Assembly: GCA_938036405.1 (NCBI GenBank) | Contig: CALHPT010000079.1 | Coordinates: forward strand, 1 to 10,725 | DNA length: 10,725 nucleotides | Direction of reading: 5' to 3' | Source of the DNA: an uncultured Tannerella sp. | GTDB lineage: Bacteria; Bacteroidota; Bacteroidia; Bacteroidales; Tannerellaceae | Shown here: positions 6,959-10,725 of the stretch, in pieces | How the letters are laid out: each line of letters begins with the position of its first letter | Numbering within the stretch: the first letter of the stretch is position 1 | Translations under genes and position numbers: made by a program | The notes under the pieces: generated by a model | Told to the model about the DNA's origin: nothing | The model's input: the letters and a program-made list of their open reading frames with translations, nothing else | Databases searched by the model: none

Positions 6959-8560
6959 TTACTTCTTAGTCGGCGTGATATACTGCTTGAGGTTGTTCAG
7001 CACCTTGCGATTGATCTTGACCTCATACTTCTTATCGAGCTCCTTCATCCACTCCGCTTCGAGTTTGGCTTGCTCCTCGACGGGGTGGCTCCAGACGCGT
7101 TCGTTGCTAATGTTGAAGAGCAGGATGCCGTCGCGATATTCTTGCATCAGTTTTTCCAACTCGGGGTGGTTGGCGTCCAGTTCGCGGCGCTCGAGATTGT
7201 TCGTGATGTCGCGGACGAAAAGCTGGTAGACCTCGTTCATGAAGTCGCCCGAATAGGTTTTGGTGGAGAAGGGGTAGAGGCGGAGATATTCGGCAAACTC
7301 GCTCTGGGGGATGTCCGTGTCGTGGATGCGGAGCAGCGTCTTGTGCATCTGTCGGGCTTGCTTATTGAAGGCCGAATCGGTCGGGAAATAGCTGTCGCAA
7401 AGGCGCTGGAGCTCTTCGTAGGCCTCGGGGTAGAAGGTGTAGCCGTACTTCTGCTTCATCATGTCGTCATACGTCTTGAAGAGCTCGAAGTTGCGGTCGC
7501 CTTGGCGCATGGTCGTGTAGTAGCTCTTTTCCATTTCCTCGTAAGGGGGCATGGGGCGCTTATCCAGCAGCTTGATGATGTGGTAGCCCAAGCGGGTGCG
7601 GACAGGGCGGCTGAAGTCGCCCGTGTCTTTGAGGGCAAAGGCGGCCTCCTCGAAGGGGCGCACCATCTCGCCGAGGGAGAAGTAGGGCAGCACGCCACCG
7701 ATGTTGCGTGTGCGTCCGTCGGTGGAGTAGGCGTTGACGAGTGAGCCAAAGTCCTCGCCCTTTTTAAGCATGTCGTAGACCTCATTGGCGCGGCGGAGCA
7801 GGGCGACAGTGTCAGCCTGTTCGTCGTCGGAACCGATCAGGATATGGGCCACGCGGCGGCGTCCAGGGTTGGGCGTGAGCTGATCGAGGCGGATGATGTG
7901 AAATCCGGCCGGAGAACGTACCGGACCCACGATCTGGCCGACCTTCATGTCGAAGACGGTATTCTCGAGCGCCTTCATAAGCTGCAGTGGGTAGATGTAC
8001 TCCACACGGTCGAAGAAGACGGAGTCGTCCTCGCGTCCGGGAGCCAGTTCGCGCCCCACCTTGTCGAAGCTTTCGCCGCGTTGTATGCGGTCGTAAGCCG
8101 CTTTGGCACGGCGGTAGACGGCGACGGTGTCTTTCGATACCGTTTTTTCGGGCAGGGGGAAGACGATGTCGCTGAACGAAGGGAGCATTCGCCCCCGCTC
8201 GTAGATCTTGCGGATGGCTTCGGCTTCGCCACGTTTGTCGGAGAGGAGTCCGGCGCGCAGTTGCACTTCGTAGTCGCGTAGCTCGTCGCGGAAGTTTTCC
8301 GTCTGATCGTACTGGGCGGCTTCGGCGGCGGCAACCTTCTGCTTGAAGTGCTTGAAGAGCGTCACGAAGTCGTCGAGTGATTTCTTATTGTTCAGGTCCA
8401 CGCCACTGTCTTTTTGGGCGATGAAGAGGAACTCCGAGACGGGAATGTCTTTCCCGGCCACGGTCATGATCGTCGGGTCGTCAGCAGCCTTTTTCTGTGC
8501 GAACGCTCCGCTGAGGGGCATGGCGCAACATAAGGCAACCCATAAGAGCCTTCTTTTCAT
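6959..8560 (-). CDS. Exported peptidyl-prolyl isomerase with two PpiC/parvulin domains
   Basis: This is a periplasmic SurA/PpiD-like folding factor of 533 residues. I place the start at the ATG at 8560, because it gives a good signal peptide (MKRRLLWVALCCAMPLSG, likely cut after AFA at residue 21). A GTG 13 codons upstream overlaps the recQ stop and only adds a hydrophilic leader. Two parvulin-like domains follow a helical N-terminal chaperone region (about 30-125): domain 1 about 128-226, ending in GFHIIRLD, and domain 2 about 236-331, with RVAHILI, an IGGVLPYF turn and GYHIIKLL. Domain 2 matches the family consensus better than domain 1. The last 200 residues are charged, predicted helical, and similar to no domain I can name. 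The likely role is assisting outer-membrane or secreted protein folding. It follows recQ by 38 bp and is separated by about 310 bp from the next chaperone genes, so it may end its own transcript. I see no strong Shine-Dalgarno sequence, which is usual in Bacteroidetes. Confidence 0.93.
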   Translation of the reverse strand: MKRRLLWVALCCAMPLSGAFAQKKAADDPTIMTVAGKDIPVSEFLFIAQKDSGVDLNNKKSLDDFVTLFKHFKQKVAAAEAAQYDQTENFRDELRDYEVQLRAGLLSDKRGEAEAIRKIYERGRMLPSFSDIVFPLPEKTVSKDTVAVYRRAKAAYDRIQRGESFDKVGRELAPGREDDSVFFDRVEYIYPLQLMKALENTVFDMKVGQIVGPVRSPAGFHIIRLDQLTPNPGRRRVAHILIGSDDEQADTVALLRRANEVYDMLKKGEDFGSLVNAYSTDGRTRNIGGVLPYFSLGEMVRPFEEAAFALKDTGDFSRPVRTRLGYHIIKLLDKRPMPPYEEMEKSYYTTMRQGDRNFELFKTYDDMMKQKYGYTFYPEAYEELQRLCDSYFPTDSAFNKQARQMHKTLLRIHDTDIPQSEFAEYLRLYPFSTKTYSGDFMNEVYQLFVRDITNNLERRELDANHPELEKLMQEYRDGILLFNISNERVWSHPVEEQAKLEAEWMKELDKKYEVKINRKVLNNLKQYITPTKK

Positions 8561-8598
8561 TCTATCGTTGATTGGGTTGATTGTTATTGATAGTCCCA

Positions 8599-10725
8599 CT
8601 AATTGGCCATTTCGGAGAGAAACTTGATGCGGACAAGCCGTATCTCATCCTCGGTGTAGTCGCTACCGAGTTCGTCAATAGCCTCCTTCATGCCGTCCGT
8701 GGTGGACTCCTTGAAGTATTGGTAGATGTCGTCCACGCGATCCTCGTCGATGGCGTCGAAAATGAAGTAGTCGATGTTGATCCGCGTGCCAGAGTAGACG
8801 ATCGACTCGATCTCGTCAAGCAGCTCCGAAAACTCCAATCCCTTAGACGAAGCGATATCATCCAGGGCAACCTTACGGTCGATGCTCTGCACGATGTAGA
8901 CTTTCAGCTTCGACTTGTTGGCCACGGTGCGTACACGCATGTCTTCTGGGCGTTCGATCTCGTTTTCCTCTACGTATTTCTTGATCAGGGCCACGAACTC
9001 CGTCCCGTAGCGTTTGGCCTTGCCTGATCCTACGCCGGGGATGTTCTGTAGCTCTTCCAACGTGACAGGGTAGGTCGTAGCCATAGCCTCGAGCGAAGGG
9101 TCTTGGAAGATAACGAAGGGAGGTACGTCAAGCTGCTTGGAGAGCTTCTTCCGGAGGTCTTTCATAATGGAGAAGAGGGCCGGATCGACGGCGCTCGCAC
9201 CGCTGCCACGCATCGGTATGTCACCGCCTTCTTCTTCCTCAAACTCCTTGTCTTTAACGACGCGGAACGACGTTGGATGCTCCATAAACTCCCGCCCTTG
9301 GGGGGTGATTCGGAGGGTACCGTAGTTCTCGATCTCTTTCGTCAGATAGCCAGCGATGAGGGCTTGACGGATGACGGCACTCCAAGTCTTGTCGTCCTCC
9401 TCTTGTCCGCCCCCGAATTGCTCCATCTCGTTTTGCTGATACGATACGATGTCGGCTGTCTCTTTGCCCAGCAGGAAGTCGATGATGTGTTCAGCCTTGT
9501 AGCGTTCACGCAGGAGGTCGATGGCTTCCAGCGCCATTACCAGCAAGTCTTTGCCCTCGACGGTCGTGCGCGGCGTGAGACAGTTGTCGCAGCTGCCGCA
9601 GTTCTCCTCCATAAACTCCTCGCCGAAATAGTGAAGCAACACCTTACGTCGGCAGACTGCTGACTCCGCATAGGCTGCCGTCTCCAGCAGTAATTGTTTA
9701 CCGATCTCTTGTTCGATGATGGGCTTGCCTTGCAGGAACTTCTCGAGCTTCTGTAGGTCTTTGTAGGCATAGAAGGCCAGGCATCGGCCTTCGCCGCCGT
9801 CACGTCCAGCCCGCCCCGTCTCTTGGTAATAGCCCTCGAGACTTTTGGGTATGTCGTAATGGATCACGTAGCGCACGTCAGGCTTGTCGATACCCATACC
9901 GAAGGCAATGGTGGCCACGATGACGTCAGCCTCTTCCATCAGGAAGGCATCTTGATTTCTCGATCGTGCCTGTGAGTCCATGCCTGCATGATAGGGCAGG
10001 GCCTTGATGCCGTTGGCGCAAAGAATGTCAGTGAACTCCTCTACCCGCTTCCTACTAAGGCAGTAAACGATACCAGACTTGCCTTCGTTGGCTTTGATGT
10101 ATTTGATGATCTCACGATCCACGTCTTTGCCTTTCGGACGTACCTCATAGTAAAGGTTGGGACGATTGAAGGAGGACTTGAAGACCGTAGCGTCCAGCAT
10201 GCCCAAGTTCTTCTGAATGTCGTGCTGTACTTTCGGCGTTGCTGTGGCGGTCAGAGCGATAAGCGGATGCTTGCCGATCTCGTTGATGATGGGCCGTATG
10301 CGACGGTATTCAGGTCGGAAGTCGTGTCCCCATTCCGAAATACAGTGCGCTTCGTCTACGGCGTAGAACGAAATCTTTACCTGCCGCAGAAACTCGACGT
10401 TCTCTTCTTTCGTCAGCGACTCGGGTGCCACGTAGAGTAGCTTGGTCAGGCCGGACAGGATGTCTTGCTTCACCTGCTCAATGGCGGTGCGGTTTAGTGA
10501 CGAATTGATGAAGTGTGCCACACCGTCCGCCTCACTGAAGTTGCGCATGGCGTCTACCTGATTCTTCATCAGAGCGATGAGGGGAGAGATGACGATTGCC
10601 GTGCCTTCCATCATTAGTGAGGGCAGCTGGTAACAGAGCGATTTGCCGCCGCCCGTAGGCAACACCGCCAGCGTGTGCAACCCCTTCATACCTGATTGCA
10701 CCACAGCACGTTGTCCACCATCAAA
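8599..10725 (-). CDS. recQ: ATP-dependent DNA helicase RecQ (5' end cut by window edge)
   Basis: This is a superfamily 2, 3'-to-5' DNA helicase of recombination and repair. The frame stays open to the right edge, so the true start lies outside; seven codons (FDGGQRA) precede the GTG at 10704, and by family comparison only a few dozen residues should be missing. Numbering from that GTG: Walker A PTGGGKS at 16-22, DEAH box at 117-120, TATAT (motif III) at 152-156, and motif VI QETGRAGRD at 294-302. The RQC zinc site has C351, C369, C372 and C375 in the typical CRR...CGSCDNC arrangement, followed by a winged-helix region to about 490. An HRDC domain spans about 507-580 (NIPGVGSGKAKRYG). A further C-terminal segment of about 110 residues resembles the helix-turn-helix tail (HTH_40 type) of many Bacteroidetes RecQ proteins. 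All catalytic motifs look intact. It is followed after 38 bp by an exported isomerase gene, probably co-transcribed but functionally unrelated. Confidence 0.97.
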   Translation of the reverse strand, partial: FDGGQRAVVQSGMKGLHTLAVLPTGGGKSLCYQLPSLMMEGTAIVISPLIALMKNQVDAMRNFSEADGVAHFINSSLNRTAIEQVKQDILSGLTKLLYVAPESLTKEENVEFLRQVKISFYAVDEAHCISEWGHDFRPEYRRIRPIINEIGKHPLIALTATATPKVQHDIQKNLGMLDATVFKSSFNRPNLYYEVRPKGKDVDREIIKYIKANEGKSGIVYCLSRKRVEEFTDILCANGIKALPYHAGMDSQARSRNQDAFLMEEADVIVATIAFGMGIDKPDVRYVIHYDIPKSLEGYYQETGRAGRDGGEGRCLAFYAYKDLQKLEKFLQGKPIIEQEIGKQLLLETAAYAESAVCRRKVLLHYFGEEFMEENCGSCDNCLTPRTTVEGKDLLVMALEAIDLLRERYKAEHIIDFLLGKETADIVSYQQNEMEQFGGGQEEDDKTWSAVIRQALIAGYLTKEIENYGTLRITPQGREFMEHPTSFRVVKDKEFEEEEGGDIPMRGSGASAVDPALFSIMKDLRKKLSKQLDVPPFVIFQDPSLEAMATTYPVTLEELQNIPGVGSGKAKRYGTEFVALIKKYVEENEIERPEDMRVRTVANKSKLKVYIVQSIDRKVALDDIASSKGLEFSELLDEIESIVYSGTRINIDYFIFDAIDEDRVDDIYQYFKESTTDGMKEAIDELGSDYTEDEIRLVRIKFLSEMAN

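Noticed and set aside
8561..8599. GTG start overlapping the recQ stop for the double-parvulin gene
   Set aside because: It would put 13 hydrophilic residues before a clean signal peptide; the ATG at 8560 is better.

Overview
The window looks like chromosomal core sequence from a GC-rich member of the Bacteroidales. A Tannerella- or Porphyromonas-like genome is my best guess, from the protein types and from my memory of recQ, a PpiC-type isomerase and mutL lying near each other in such genomes. Species cannot be fixed without a search. All seven protein genes lie on the minus strand and read from the right edge to the left, so transcription order is the reverse of the coordinates.

Layout in transcription order: (1) recQ, cut at its start by the right edge; (2) a 533-residue exported protein with two parvulin (PpiC/rotamase) domains, beginning 38 bp after recQ; (3) a gap of about 310 bp with a candidate Bacteroidetes-type promoter, an imperfect 41-bp direct repeat and a strong nested inverted repeat; (4) a 298-residue lipoprotein that resembles a SurA/PrsA chaperone but has no intact parvulin domain; (5) a 453-residue SurA-like chaperone with two parvulin domains, overlapping the lipoprotein gene in an ATGA; (6) a 566-residue OstA/LptA-like exported protein, 16 bp further on; (7) a 102-residue tail-anchored protein of unknown function; (8) mutL; (9) a 41/42-bp tandem repeat array that fills most of the sequence left of mutL and may continue past the left edge.

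Genes 4 to 7 read as an outer-membrane biogenesis block: periplasmic folding factors (SurA-like, degenerate lipoprotein) coupled to an OstA-like protein of the lipopolysaccharide-transport type. The isomerase next to recQ is a second, separately placed chaperone. RecQ and MutL are DNA repair proteins at either end. Tight spacing and the ATGA overlap support co-transcription of lipoprotein, SurA-like and ostA-like genes; the larger gaps of 86 and 101 bp before the small gene and mutL leave room for extra promoters.

I found no defence system, phage, transposase, CRISPR array or RNA gene. The parts least explained by ordinary annotation are the hairpin-bearing tandem repeats beside mutL, the structured gap between the two chaperone blocks, and a MutL without the usual endonuclease metal-binding motif.
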